DNA of 64,000 bases from Closterium sp. NIES-65. Taxonomy: Eukaryota; Streptophyta; Zygnematophyceae; Desmidiales; Closteriaceae. This document shows positions 1-9,821 of this stretch, in pieces (positions within the stretch are counted from its first letter, which is position 1; each line of letters starts with the position of its first letter). A program made the translations under genes and the position numbers. Below the pieces are notes generated by a model. It searched no databases and was not told the DNA's origin. It saw only the letters and a list, made by a program, of their open reading frames with translations. The DNA is taken from assembly GCA_948144175.1 (NCBI GenBank), contig CANXME010000222.1, positions 1,382,001 to 1,446,000 of the forward strand. The letters are read 5' to 3'.

Positions 1-659
1 CAGGTTCGATAACAACAGCTCCAAATTCTGGTCTGGATGACCCACCTGCGCATCCAACATCGCCGAGATTATACTTCTGGTTCCCTCTTCGCTGGCCTGG
101 GACGTCTGCAGCCTCCAGAGGCCAGGACCATCCTCTGCCGACGAAGGCGATTTGACTGTCATTGCTACTGCAAACCAGTGATCCGTCGGGACCATCTTAC
201 GTTTCAACTCTCTGATACAGCCTCGTGCTCGTCCTTGAGAAGAAAGTGTACTTCTTGCGGGTCGAATGAAGGTATGGGAAGTATGCAGGGCGGTACTTAC
301 GTAAGAGAGACATGGCCTCGAGTGGGAATTACAGCCAAGGCAGCTGCAGCAGAGGCAGGAAGGTTATTACATGCACTTGGATGGGTGTTCGTTTGCATAA
401 GCGTTGCTTGCCTATGTGCGCAAGCAAGCTCCCAGGAGCCAGTTGGATCTGGACAATGACAGCTGGAGGCAGAGTAGTAAGAGGCGGGAAACAGTGGCAG
501 CACGCAATATGGATGGCAGTATTCTCGAAAGTAGCAATTGATGCTAGAGAGCAGACTAGAGAGGGACAGGACTAATGGTGGTAACAGATCTGGTAGAATA
601 GGAGGATTCATGTGGAGCTAGCCTCAATGCTTGTATATTTTCTTTACAACACGATATTC
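1..659. other. No recognisable gene
   Basis: No coding region can be supported here. The open frames are short, overlap on both strands and resemble no family I know. No LTR, tRNA or repeat unit was seen. It may be the decayed left part of copia element B or unrelated spacer. Confidence 0.4.
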
Positions 660-950
660 TTGCACCCGACGAAACAAGTAGTCACTAGAAGGAGATAGCA
701 CAAGCCGCGATGTAACTAGAGAGACTAGAAGACAGAGTTATGTGAGGGAGACCGAACTCATCACGTCTGAGTTCATCAGGAAGACCAGCAACAAGAAAGG
801 GGAATCTAGAATAGAGACAAGTAAAGGGATGGAGACACGAGGGGAGGAGTGACCCAAGGAGGAGGTAGCACCGAGAAGGAAAGAGGCACTAGTAAGAGAG
901 AGAGCTACAGATGGAGGAGGGGAGTGGTAAGGTTCCGACACTGCCGACTA
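660..950 (+). other. Purine-rich stretch
   Basis: The plus strand is dominated by A and G, with many GAGA and AGGA runs, and has no long frame. It lies just upstream of the first recognisable coding remnant of copia element B. Its role is unknown; it may be a decayed leader or low-complexity DNA. Confidence 0.4.
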
Positions 951-2083
951 CAAGGGAGAAGCAGGTGGAGGAGATGCAGCCGACTTTGGTGAGTTCGTCA
1001 AAGGACACGTCGGCATAGAAATCGCCGGCAAGGGAGGTGCCAGCAGAGGAGAAGTTGGCGGGGCAGCCAACGACAGGGGAGATGTCGACCACGACGCTGA
1101 TGGTGGTGCAGCAGGATAGTGAGGACACCGAAGCCGGCGACGACGAAGGAGAGATGTCGGATGGGGAGGAGTCCGCCGATAGCAATGTCGTAGAGGTCCA
1201 GGTCGACCAAGAGGTCCAAGTCGACCAGCCAGGGCCGCGGCGTTCAAGACGACTTTGGAGGCCGCTGGAGCGGCTGACCTACCATGTTTGCCTGCCGCCT
1301 GCTGCCTCGTGTTTGCCTACAGTCGGCTGCCTTCACCACGCTGTACGACGTCGAGGACGACGTCAACCTACCTGAGCTCGTCCCCAACATACACGCCGAA
1401 CCCAAGCACCGCTGTGACATCGCAACGATGATGGTGAAGGAGGAGTTGGCGAGCTGGAAGGGCGGTAAAAGCCGTCATGGACAAAGAAAATTTGGAGTCT
1501 CATCTCCAGCACAACGTTGGAGCTGATCGAACGCCCGCGCGGAGTAAACCTCATGAAGAACCAATGGGTGCTGATGACCAAGTACCACATCGTCGACACC
1601 GTCGAGCGCGAGAACGCAAGGCTGGTCGAGAAGGGCTTCAGACAGGCATACGGCTCCGACTATGACGAGACGTACTCGCCAGTTAGCAGCTGTATCACGC
1701 TAATAATCTTCCTCAATATCGTCGCGGTCCTCGACTTCAACCTGATGCACCTTGACATGAAAAACGCTTTCCTGCAGACCAAGCTTTACCGAGTGTTGTA
1801 CATGTACCAACCGTACTACTACAATGACGGGACCGGCCGGGTGTGTAAGCTGCTGAAAAGCCTCCACGGGCTGAAGCAATCGCCGCTGTTGTGGTACATG
1901 GCTGTTGATGGCGTGCTGTTGGGCACCGGCTGGAAGAAGAGCCAGACCGACGAAGGGTCTACTTAAAGGTCGGCGACGACGGAGTAACCTGCGGGGTGCT
2001 GGTCTACATCGAGGATCTGCTCGCCGCCAGCACTAGCACCGCGATGCTCACAAAGCTGAAGGAGCGGCTGGAGGCCACCTTCG
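951..2083 (+). pseudogene. Copia element B, integrase-RT spacer and reverse transcriptase (left part)
   Basis: Remnant of an older Ty1/copia polyprotein from a different family than A. About 1037-1280 encodes an acidic spacer ending in PRRSRRLWRPLERLTY, the usual run-in to copia RT. After frameshifts near 1280-1500, the RT continues at 1517-1966 with motifs such as NQWVLM, LDMKNAFLQT and LKSLHGLKQSP. The active-site box reads YIED instead of YVDD. The frame is cut exactly at 2083 by insertion of element A and resumes at 8770. No B LTR was identified. It is inactive. Confidence 0.8.
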
Positions 2084-3176
2084 TGTTGGGTGCAAATTCA
2101 CATTGCACGACATTCTGCCGTCTGTTTGTACGAGTATGCGTGTGCGAATGCATTTGCGTGTGAATGGTATGTTCGTGTGTTTGTTTGCTTTCGCAATTTT
2201 CGCTTGAAGCATTTGCTGGTACTCGCACAATGTGCGCTTCCGCACAACATTGTACGCGCTATGAACAGTACAAGCAGAAAGGACGAGCTCGCAAAGGAAC
2301 CCAAGATGGAAGCTTTGCGGTTCGGCTTACTTGATTGCGCAGATTCAGTTCTATCCGACTCGAAATTGTACTGATTTGTTTGGTTGACTATAGTGTAGCA
2401 GGGCAGGCACTATAGGGGTACAATTTAGGTGAAGGTTGGATGTTGTTTGTCTGTATCTGCATGGTACAGGGCCAGGGGAAACCAGCGGAACCAGCATTTG
2501 GCTGGTTGGGCAAAGACAAAACAGGTTCTGTTTTTAGGACCTGAACCTGGTTGTTGTTTTCCCAGGTTGGAAAAACAGAACCAGAGGTTGTTGAGCAACC
2601 TACCACCTGCTGTTTTGTCCAGCCAGGTTGGTTCTGTTGCTTGGAATTATTTGGGATCATCCCTGGTTGTTCCTAGGTTGATTCCCAAGGTCCTTGCTAG
2701 CTGAAACGATTTATTCCTTCTCTGGTTGTACCTGAATATAGTGAAATTGATTCAAGCGAATTCCTTCCTTGCTGGAATTTCCTTTCTACGCGGTGCGACG
2801 GCGAAATGCTACCCGAGTCAACGCTACTACGCTAGCACTCCGACGCTAGGCAAACGCTGTCAGAGCCATAACTTCGTGATGGCAGAACTTTTCGCGAGGC
2901 AACTTGGTTCATTTTAAAACTCTTGGAGCGAGCTTTGATATAGAAAATTCTCAGCTTAATCCAATCAACGGTCTGCACGATACGCTGCGCGACGTTCAAA
3001 GTACTCTTGCTGTTTTGACTAAGTCTCTCTTGATCCCTCTCTCTACAAACTCGGACCCGAGGATAGGGGCTGGTCTTGTACCAGGCACCCAAGGACCCTT
3101 GGAGGTGACCCCGAGAAGAGGTTTTAAGTTTGATAAAGTCTTAATAGCTTGAAATTATTAGGCCCTTACACCAACA
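2084..3176 (+). repeat. 5' LTR of copy A
   Basis: 1093-bp LTR beginning TGTTGGGTGC and ending CACCAACA, with TG...CA ends. It should contain the promoter and polyadenylation signals, although I cannot pinpoint either. The middle part (about 2520-2690) is crowded with AACC/GGTT motifs and has a hairpin with arms GGTTCTGTTTTT and AAAAACAGAACC. More than ten other copies or fragments lie in the window. Confidence 0.95.
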
Positions 3177-3179
3177 AGC

Positions 3180-3191
3180 TGGTATCAGAGC
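3180..3191 (+). other. Primer binding site of copy A
   Basis: TGGTATCAGAGC, three bases after the 5' LTR, matches the classic plant retrotransposon site complementary to the 3' end of initiator methionine tRNA. It would prime minus-strand cDNA synthesis. Confidence 0.9.
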
Positions 3192-3222
3192 TGCATTATA
3201 GTGATCCTCGTTATAGGTAGCT

Positions 3223-5214
3223 ATGGCGGGAAACACCTCGGCGGTAGCCGGAGAATCTTCAGCCCAAAATCGTAGCGGCAGCCAAGATTCTGGTGTTTCA
3301 GCGCCAAGGGGAGCGCGAACAAGCCAGGGCTCGCTGATCAAGGAGGTGCTGAAAAACTTCACCGTCGAGAAGTTCAATGGGGAGGGCTATGATGATTGGG
3401 CCTGGAAAATGCAACTTTATTTCCGTCAGATCGGTTTGCTGAAACTAATAATTAGGGAGGAGCCTAGACCGAGTGACCCCGCCCTTCAGGAAGATTGGGA
3501 CGAGCGTGCCTCCGCTGGCTACTACTTGATGTCGCAGAGTTTGGAGCTGAACCAGCGTCACCACGTCATGCACCTGCTGCCGGAGGTTAAGTGCGGTCCG
3601 AAGGCGTGGACGGTGTTGAAGGAGCTGCACGCCCCTACCTCCGTCGCTGCGACGCTCATGATGGAGAGGGAGCTGTCCGCGTTGCGCCTAAGCGAGGGAG
3701 AGCCGGTGCAACCTATCCTGGACAAGATGCGTAATCTCTACGCGAAGCTGGCGATCGCGGGGATCACCTACCCGGAGCATACCAAGTGCCTGAAGATGCT
3801 CTCGCTGCTGCCGGAATCGTCGTTTCAATTCACGAGCGGATTAAGCTTGCCGCAGAACCAGAGCTTGTGGACGCTCGAGTGGGTGCGGACAAAGATTCTG
3901 GAGGAGGACTTCCGTCGCCGCCAACTGAGGGGTGGAGACGATGGCAGCAGCGGCTACGGCATGCAAGGGAGCCGACGTGGCAAAGGACATGGCTTCGGTG
4001 GTGCTGGACGCGGTGCAAAGAAGGACGACGACTCGAACGACCAACAAGGAGGTACCGGTTGGGGTCGCGGTGCGAAATCTGGACGTGGGGGCAAGTCAGG
4101 TGCTGGTGGCAAAATGAAAGGGAGTTGCTGGTATTGTGAGAAGGAGGGGCACCCCTGGTTTTTGTGCTATAAGAAACCCGATGGATGGACCCTCCTGAAT
4201 CGTCTCCAGGATGGCCGCGCGCGGAGGAACCAGAAAAACGGCGCGAGCATGGTCGCCTATTCGTCCGACAACAACCCGAAGAGCAACGGCGGTGCGGAAA
4301 AGAAGAAGGAGCGCACCGCGGGCCAATTCTTCCATATTGGAGAACAGGGGGAGCAGGGGGAGCAAGAAGACGCATCTGCCAAGGTTGGAGCAGACCTGCA
4401 CCCCCTGGATTATTGGGTGTTGGACACGGGCGCTGCTTGGACGATGAAGCCGCGCAAGGACCTGCTAAACCACGTACGCGCTGCACCGATCAACGAGGTG
4501 TGCTCCGCCTCTAGACACGCGCTGAAGGTGGCTGGTGCGGGACGAGCTGCGTTTAAGGGAGCGGATGGCAAGCCGGTGGTGCTGCACGACGTTCTTATCG
4601 TTCCTGAACTCAATGCCAACGTCATCTCCCTCCGTAAGCTTGGCAAGGCTGGGGTGAGCACTAGCACGGATGGGGCACGCATTTATAAGGGGCAGCTGTG
4701 CAATCGGGTGCTTTGGAATCTGCACGAGAGCACGGACGTGTACAGATCCATGTGGCAGCTGCCGGCCTTGGCGTGGCATGGTGGGGGGCAGGCTGGAGAG
4801 GGGTTTGTATCCCAGGGGGAGTGCAATGCCGTTGGAGGGGTTGTTGTGAAAGTGTCGGCCAGATCTGGGGAGACGCATTGGGCAACGGCATACCGACGCT
4901 TGGGGCATGTGGCAATGCCCTTATTGAAGCAGTTGGAGAAAGATGGAGCCGTTAAGGGTCTGAAGCTGAACGGACAGCCACCTGATGAGAATTGTGAAAT
5001 CTGTTTGCTCTCAAAGTTTACCCGTTTCCCCTTCAATAGTGTGGCTGGCAGGAGCAAGAAGCCGTTGGAGCTGGTCTACAAGGACTTGGTGGGGCCGCTG
5101 CCGGTTCAGGGACACAAGGGGGAGCGGTACTTTCTGACCATAGTAGATGATTGGAGCAGGCTTATGTGGGCATATCCGCTGAAACAGAAGGACCATGCCG
5201 CCTCTACGATGTAG
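3223..5214 (+). CDS. Copy A gag - protease - integrase N-terminal part
   Basis: 663-residue open frame, starting at the first ATG after the primer site (MAGNTSAVAGESS, shared with C and J). Residues 1-250 form a copia Gag capsid region, followed by a Gly/Arg-rich basic linker and a CCHC zinc knuckle (Cys302-X2-Cys-X4-His-X4-Cys315) for RNA binding. The aspartic protease has Asp401-Thr-Gly-Ala. The GAG-pre-integrase region carries RRLGHVAMPLLKQL and Cys591-X2-Cys. Integrase begins with the first catalytic Asp (about residue 621, KDLVGPLPVQGHKG). The frame ends at a stop made by an internal deletion, so the second catalytic Asp is missing. Confidence 0.9.
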   Translation: MAGNTSAVAGESSAQNRSGSQDSGVSAPRGARTSQGSLIKEVLKNFTVEKFNGEGYDDWAWKMQLYFRQIGLLKLIIREEPRPSDPALQEDWDERASAGYYLMSQSLELNQRHHVMHLLPEVKCGPKAWTVLKELHAPTSVAATLMMERELSALRLSEGEPVQPILDKMRNLYAKLAIAGITYPEHTKCLKMLSLLPESSFQFTSGLSLPQNQSLWTLEWVRTKILEEDFRRRQLRGGDDGSSGYGMQGSRRGKGHGFGGAGRGAKKDDDSNDQQGGTGWGRGAKSGRGGKSGAGGKMKGSCWYCEKEGHPWFLCYKKPDGWTLLNRLQDGRARRNQKNGASMVAYSSDNNPKSNGGAEKKKERTAGQFFHIGEQGEQGEQEDASAKVGADLHPLDYWVLDTGAAWTMKPRKDLLNHVRAAPINEVCSASRHALKVAGAGRAAFKGADGKPVVLHDVLIVPELNANVISLRKLGKAGVSTSTDGARIYKGQLCNRVLWNLHESTDVYRSMWQLPALAWHGGGQAGEGFVSQGECNAVGGVVVKVSARSGETHWATAYRRLGHVAMPLLKQLEKDGAVKGLKLNGQPPDENCEICLLSKFTRFPFNSVAGRSKKPLELVYKDLVGPLPVQGHKGERYFLTIVDDWSRLMWAYPLKQKDHAASTM

Positions 5215-5966
5215 CAGAACGTGCGAACCGGACAATTCTGGAGACAGCTAGGGCGCTGCGCATAGAATCTGGGCTGGGCAACTCCATGTGGCCCCATGCT
5301 GTTCGGCACGCTACCGTCGCTAAAAAAAGGGTACTTACAAAGGTTGGGGATGACTCGTGGGTGCTGTTGGAGAGGTGGCTTGGGAGGAAGCCGCCGGTAG
5401 ACATGCTGAGGGTGTTCGGTTGCATGGCAGTCGCCCACGTCCCCAAGACCTACCGCAGTAAGTTGGGGGCGAGTGCAATATGGTGTCTGCATTTGGGGCT
5501 GGCTGCTGAGAGCAAGGGATGGCTGCTGTCGGAGCCTTCCAAGGGTGTGTTGTTTGACAGCAGGGATGTGAAGTTTGTTGAGGGCATGATGTATGGGAGC
5601 TGGGAGAAACAGCTAGAGGCCAGGGTGTCCCAGCAGATGGAGCAGATCACCATGCAGCTGGACCTGACTCCTAGTGTGTGGGAGGAGGAAGAGGAGGCAG
5701 CTGCAGAGGGTGGTGATAGAGAGAAGGTGCAGGAGGCACCTGCTGGTGGAGGTGATGGTGTGGAGACTAGCGGTAGCACTAGTGGAGCTGCTGGATCCGA
5801 GGGAGGAGAGCAGCAGCAGGGAAAAACTGAGAAGCCGAAGGGTGTCATTATGAAGGGATGGGAGACACCCGTCTCCAGGCCAGGACGTACCCGTATGGCT
5901 ACTAAGAAGCTGACTGCAGGAGCTGATGTAGCGAGCAGCAGCTTGGAACAGAGGAGGAATGGCTGA
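5211..5966 (+). pseudogene. Copy A integrase C-terminal part and spacer, out of frame
   Basis: Resumes at VAERANRTILET, which holds the catalytic Glu of copia integrase. About 55 codons present in sister copies, including the second catalytic Asp (RTDRGGEF), are deleted at the 5210/5211 junction, and the frame is lost. The rest matches sister copies through KPPVDMLRVFGC and the acidic pre-RT spacer. A single-base loss near 5931 (GTAGCG-GAG read as GTAGCGAG) shifts the frame again and ends it at 5966. Integrase from this copy cannot be active. Confidence 0.85.
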
Positions 5967-6049
5967 TTCTTCCGCATGGCTATGATCCGGATGAGGAGGA
6001 GGAGCCTGCCTGCTGTTTTCTTGCCCCTGCACCAAAGGAACCAGCTAGC

Positions 6050-7645
6050 ATGGAGGAGGCATTAGCTGGACCAGATAGGGACAAATGGCTGGCTTCTAGG
6101 GATGCTGAGTACCAGAGCCTGCTGGAGAATGGGACTTGGGAACTGGTGGTGCTGCCTGAGGGAAAGAAAGCCGTACAGTGCAAGTGGATGCTTAGGATCA
6201 AGACTGATGACAAGGGACAGGTCACCATCTACAAGAGTAGGCTGGTGGCTAAGGGGTTTATGCAGAAGGAGAAGCGGGACTTCAATGAGATCTTTGCTCC
6301 CACTGCCAAAACCCCTACCGTTTGTTTCTTGTTGGCAGATGCAGCCGTTGGTGGGAAGTTCATTATCCAGATGGACATATCAACAGCATTCCTCAACGGG
6401 ATTTTAGAGGAGGAGGTGTTCATGATGCAGCCGCCTCGGTATGAGGATGGTACAGACAGGATGTGCAAGCTGAAAAAGTCCATCTACGGCTTGAAGCAGG
6501 CGCCACGCTGCTGGTACCAGAAGTTGGCAGCTGTTTTAGAGGAGATAGGATTCAGGACCAGCAGCTGTGATGAGAGCCTCTTTCTCAAGGGGGAGGGGGA
6601 GAAGCTGGTGTTGTTTCTGGTCTACGTGGACGACATTCTTCTCTTCAGCAGCAGCAAGAAGGAGATCCAGAAAGTGCAGCAGCAGCTGATGGAGAACTTC
6701 AAGTGCCAGACCCTTGGGGAGGTAAAATACTACCTCGGGATGCACGTGGAGAGGGATCTGGATCACAGGTGGTTGAAACTGCACCAGGAGAAGTTCATCA
6801 AGGAGCTGGGGGAGAAGTATGCGATTGAGAATGAGCGCAAGGTTGCAACAACCCTGCCAGCAGAATTCAAGCTTGTGAAAGCTGCAGAGGATGAAGGGGT
6901 TGAAGCTGAGGAGCAGCAGCAATTCCAGTCTTTGGTGGGCAGCATCTTGTATGCAGCTGTTCACACCAGGCCTGACATCTCTTTCTCGGTTGGGCAGCTG
7001 GCTAGGGTGGTGCAAAATCCTTCAGAGGAGCAGGTGGATGCAGCTGAGTGTGTGGTGAAGTATCTGACCTCTCGCCGAAGCATTGGAGTTCAATACTCCG
7101 CATCTGCACAGGTGAAGCAGAAAGGGGTTAAGGTGCTAAAAGAGAAGGGGGAGAGGCTTGGAGAAGGCAAGCTTTTTCTCACTTGCTTTACCGATGCTAC
7201 GTGGGCCTCTGAGAAGGAGGATTCCTCATCTGTGGGAGGATACATCTGCGTAGTTGGGGGAGGACCGGTTAGTTGGAGGTCAAAGAAGCAGACAGAGACA
7301 GCACTCTCTTCCGTGGAGTCAGAGTACATGGCAATGTTTCATGGGGTGAAGGAGGTGATTTGGCTGAGGAGGTTGTTAGAGGAGATTGGTCAGGAGCAGA
7401 AGGTTGCTATGCCGCTGTTTTGTGATAGCAAAGGGGCTCTTGGAGTGGCCAGGAACGCTGTGCTTCATGGGCTCAATAAGCACATGCGTATCAAGTGGCA
7501 CTGGCTGCGTAAGGAGGTGAAGAGGGGGACGGTGAATCCGATCTACATCAAGATTTACCAGCAGCCAGCAAACTTCCTCACCAAGAGGCTTGCGGATGAG
7601 CATCATCGACGTTGTCTGCGCATGAGTGGAATGAGCATGAACTAG
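6050..7645 (+). CDS. Copy A reverse transcriptase - RNase H
   Basis: 531-residue open frame holding the copia RT (RVT_2 type). It has KWMLRIK near the start, QMDISTAFLNG, KKSIYGLKQAPRCWYQ and the active site Tyr192-Val-Asp-Asp. RNase H follows with the acidic residue in TDATWAS (Asp382), SSVESEYMA, CDSKGAL and the C-terminal KRLADEHHRRC. The enzymes copy element RNA to cDNA in the virus-like particle. The ATG at 6050 is only a convenient start: homology extends upstream to about 5933, because the true product was one long polyprotein. This is the best preserved RT-RNase H of the family here. Confidence 0.92.
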   Translation: MEEALAGPDRDKWLASRDAEYQSLLENGTWELVVLPEGKKAVQCKWMLRIKTDDKGQVTIYKSRLVAKGFMQKEKRDFNEIFAPTAKTPTVCFLLADAAVGGKFIIQMDISTAFLNGILEEEVFMMQPPRYEDGTDRMCKLKKSIYGLKQAPRCWYQKLAAVLEEIGFRTSSCDESLFLKGEGEKLVLFLVYVDDILLFSSSKKEIQKVQQQLMENFKCQTLGEVKYYLGMHVERDLDHRWLKLHQEKFIKELGEKYAIENERKVATTLPAEFKLVKAAEDEGVEAEEQQQFQSLVGSILYAAVHTRPDISFSVGQLARVVQNPSEEQVDAAECVVKYLTSRRSIGVQYSASAQVKQKGVKVLKEKGERLGEGKLFLTCFTDATWASEKEDSSSVGGYICVVGGGPVSWRSKKQTETALSSVESEYMAMFHGVKEVIWLRRLLEEIGQEQKVAMPLFCDSKGALGVARNAVLHGLNKHMRIKWHWLRKEVKRGTVNPIYIKIYQQPANFLTKRLADEHHRRCLRMSGMSMN

Positions 7646-7676
7646 CATGGAATGATGGAAATGCAGCAGGCAGGCT

Positions 7677-7685
7677 GAGGGGGAG
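7677..7685 (+). other. Polypurine tract of copy A
   Basis: GAGGGGGAG lies two bases before the 3' LTR and is conserved in the sister copies. It would prime plus-strand DNA synthesis. Confidence 0.85.
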
Positions 7686-7687
7686 TG

Positions 7688-8764
7688 TGTTGAGTGCAAA
7701 TTCACATTGCACGACATCCTGCCGTCTGTTTGTACAAGTATCCGTTTGCGAATGCATTTGCGTGTGAATGATATGTTCGTGTGTTTGTTTGCTTTCGCAA
7801 TTTTCGCTTGAAGCATTTGCAGGTACTCGCACAATGTGCGCTTCGGCACAACATTGTACAAGCAGAAAGGACGAGCTCGCAAAGGAACCCAAGATGGAAG
7901 CTTTGCGGTTAGGCTTACTTGATAGCGCAGATTCAGTTCTATCCGACTCGAAATTGTACTGATTTGTTTGGTTGACTATAGTGTAGCAGGGCAGGCACTA
8001 TAGGGGTACAATCAAGGTGAAGGTTGGATGTTGTTTGTCTGTATCTGCATGCTACAGGGCCAGGGGAAACCAGCGGAACCAGCATTTGGCTGGTTGGGCA
8101 AAGACAAAACAGGTTCTGTTTTCAGGACCTGAACCTGGTTGTTGTTTTCCCAGGTTGGAAAAACAGAACCAGAGGTTGTTTACCAACCTACCACCTGCTG
8201 TTTTGTCCAGCCAGATTGGTTCTGTTGCTTGGAATTATTTGGGATCATCCCTGGTTGTTCTCAGGTTGATTCCCAAGGTCCTTGCTAGCTAAAACTATTT
8301 ATTCCTTCTCTGGTTGTACCTGAATATACTGAAATTGATTCAAGCGAATTCCTTCCTTGCTGGAATTTCTTTTCTACGCGGTGCGACGGCGAAATGCTAC
8401 CCGAGTCAACGCTAGTACGCTAGCACTCCAACGCTAGGCAAACGCTGTCCGAGCCATAACTTCGTAATGGCAGAACTTTTCGCAAGGCAACTTGGTTCAT
8501 TTTAAAGGTCTTGGAGCAAGCTTCGATATAGTAAATTCTCAGCTTAATCCGATCAACGGTCTGCGCGATACGCTACGCGACGTTCAAGGTACTCTTGCTG
8601 TTTTGACTAAGTCCCTCTTGATCCCTCTCTCTACAAACTCGGACCCAAGGATAGGGGCTGGTCTTGTACCAGGCACCCAAGGACCCTTGGAGGTGACCCC
8701 GAGGAGAGGTTTTAAGTTTGACAAAGTCTTAATAGCTTGAGTTTATTAGGCCCTTACACGAACA
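7688..8764 (+). repeat. 3' LTR of copy A
   Basis: 1077-bp LTR, TGTTGAGTGC...CACGAACA, followed directly by the target duplication CTTCG. It differs from the 5' LTR by scattered substitutions and a few small gaps (for example around 7840-7860), so the insertion is not recent. Confidence 0.95.
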
Positions 8765-9235
8765 CTTCGAGCTGCGCAAGAACTCGTCGGTCATAATCTC
8801 CCTCGGGTTGGAGATCGTGCGCAAAAAGCCGGACAGGAAGCTGTGGCTGTACGAGCAGGGCTACGCCAACAAGTTGCGCAGGGTTGGATCGACGAGGAGC
8901 AGGGTGGTTGGATCCCGAAGATGCCGGTCTTTGTCGACGCCTACGCCGAGCAGACGTTCGACGCCGCAAGGAGGGACGCCGCGTTCGATTCCTCGTTGCA
9001 GAGTTCCAGCTGCTGGATGCTGAGACGCCGACCGTCATCCAGGCGGACAACAAGTCGGCCATCACGGTCGCCGAGTGCTTGGGGCTGCAGGGCAACCTCA
9101 AACACATGGAGTAGCAATATGCCTAGCTGCAGCACATAGTGAAGCGCGGAAAGTTCAGACTGAAGTACATCGTGACCAACGAGTAGCCGGCCAACTTCTG
9201 ACGAAGGCGCTGCACTTTCCGGCCTTCAACCGCTG
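8765..9235 (+). pseudogene. Copia element B, RT end and RNase H (right part)
   Basis: Continuation of element B after the A insertion. CTTCGAGCTGCGC restores the RT frame (ATF, then ELRKNS), followed by LGLEIVRKKPDRKLWLYEQG. RNase H traces are VIQADNKSAITVAECLGLQG with KHMEQ at about 9040-9115, then in-frame stops and a degraded end near 9200. Inactive. Confidence 0.8.
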
Positions 9236-9821
9236 CTCCGTCGCAATCGGCCAAGTTTGCGTGGCCGATGCCGGCGACCGTGACGACGACGTGCAGCAGT
9301 AGGTGCCGTGCCATTCTGCACGGCTGGTGCGGTGATGGCGTATTGTGTGTTGGGTGCACACCAACGAGCTATTCTCTGAGTAGTGCTGCCGTGTGTGGTG
9401 GAGGCCCAAGCATAAATACAGCAAGGGAGTGTCAACGAGTGTTGTGTGTTGACTCCATCCTCGCTTGGGCGGAGCCAATTTCGTGATCGGGTGTGCGGGA
9501 GGTGCAGCTGACTTGGGCAAGCTGGTCGACAGGTTTGGTCAACCTACACGGGGCCACTGCGAAGCTGCAGACTTTGGGATGCCGGTGGCCGACTTTAACG
9601 AGGGAGGCGTCGACCTAGGAAGGGCGCCAACTTGGAGATCGACTTTGGGAGGTCGACCTAGGAGGGCGTCGACTTGGTAACGCCGACCTGGGGAAGCCGG
9701 CTGGGTGTAGTCGGTAAATAGCAGGTCTAGTTGGCCAGAAGTGGTCAACCTGGGGAGTAGCTAACTTGGTGAAGTCGGCTAGAGGTTGTCGACCTGGGTG
9801 GATGACTAGCACGTACAGCAA
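9236..9821 (+). other. Probable 3' region of element B with GTCGAC-type short repeats
   Basis: No gene. From about 9500 to 9820 the motif GTCGACCT(G/A)GG or close variants recurs irregularly (near 9520, 9608, 9650, 9669 and 9798). It may be the B 3' untranslated region or LTR, but no second LTR copy was found to prove that. Confidence 0.35.

Larger units (their letters stand above)
2084..8764 (+). mobile_element. Family A copia LTR retrotransposon, copy A (full length)
   Basis: Complete Ty1/copia element. It has direct LTRs 2084-3176 and 7688-8764, a primer binding site right after the 5' LTR, a gag-protease-integrase-RT-RNase H coding region (copia order) and a polypurine tract before the 3' LTR. 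The 5-bp target duplication CTTCG is present at 2079-2083 and 8765-8769. It landed in the RT of an older copia (B); removing it and one CTTCG restores B's frame. The coding region carries an integrase deletion and one frameshift, so this copy is not autonomous now. Confidence 0.95.

Noticed and set aside
37..611. Frames of 87-140 codons on both strands at the left edge
   Set aside because: They overlap each other on both strands, have no recognisable motif, and are likely chance frames.
3180..3191. tRNA-Met gene
   Set aside because: Only the 12-base primer-complementary piece is present, as expected of a primer binding site.
3830..4486. 218-codon minus-strand frame in copy A
   Set aside because: Antisense of the gag linker and zinc knuckle, and the same shadow recurs in every family-A copy.
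8285..8300. TATA box (CTATTTATTC) in the LTR
   Set aside because: The word is only loosely TATA-like, and without transcript data its role as a promoter cannot be supported.
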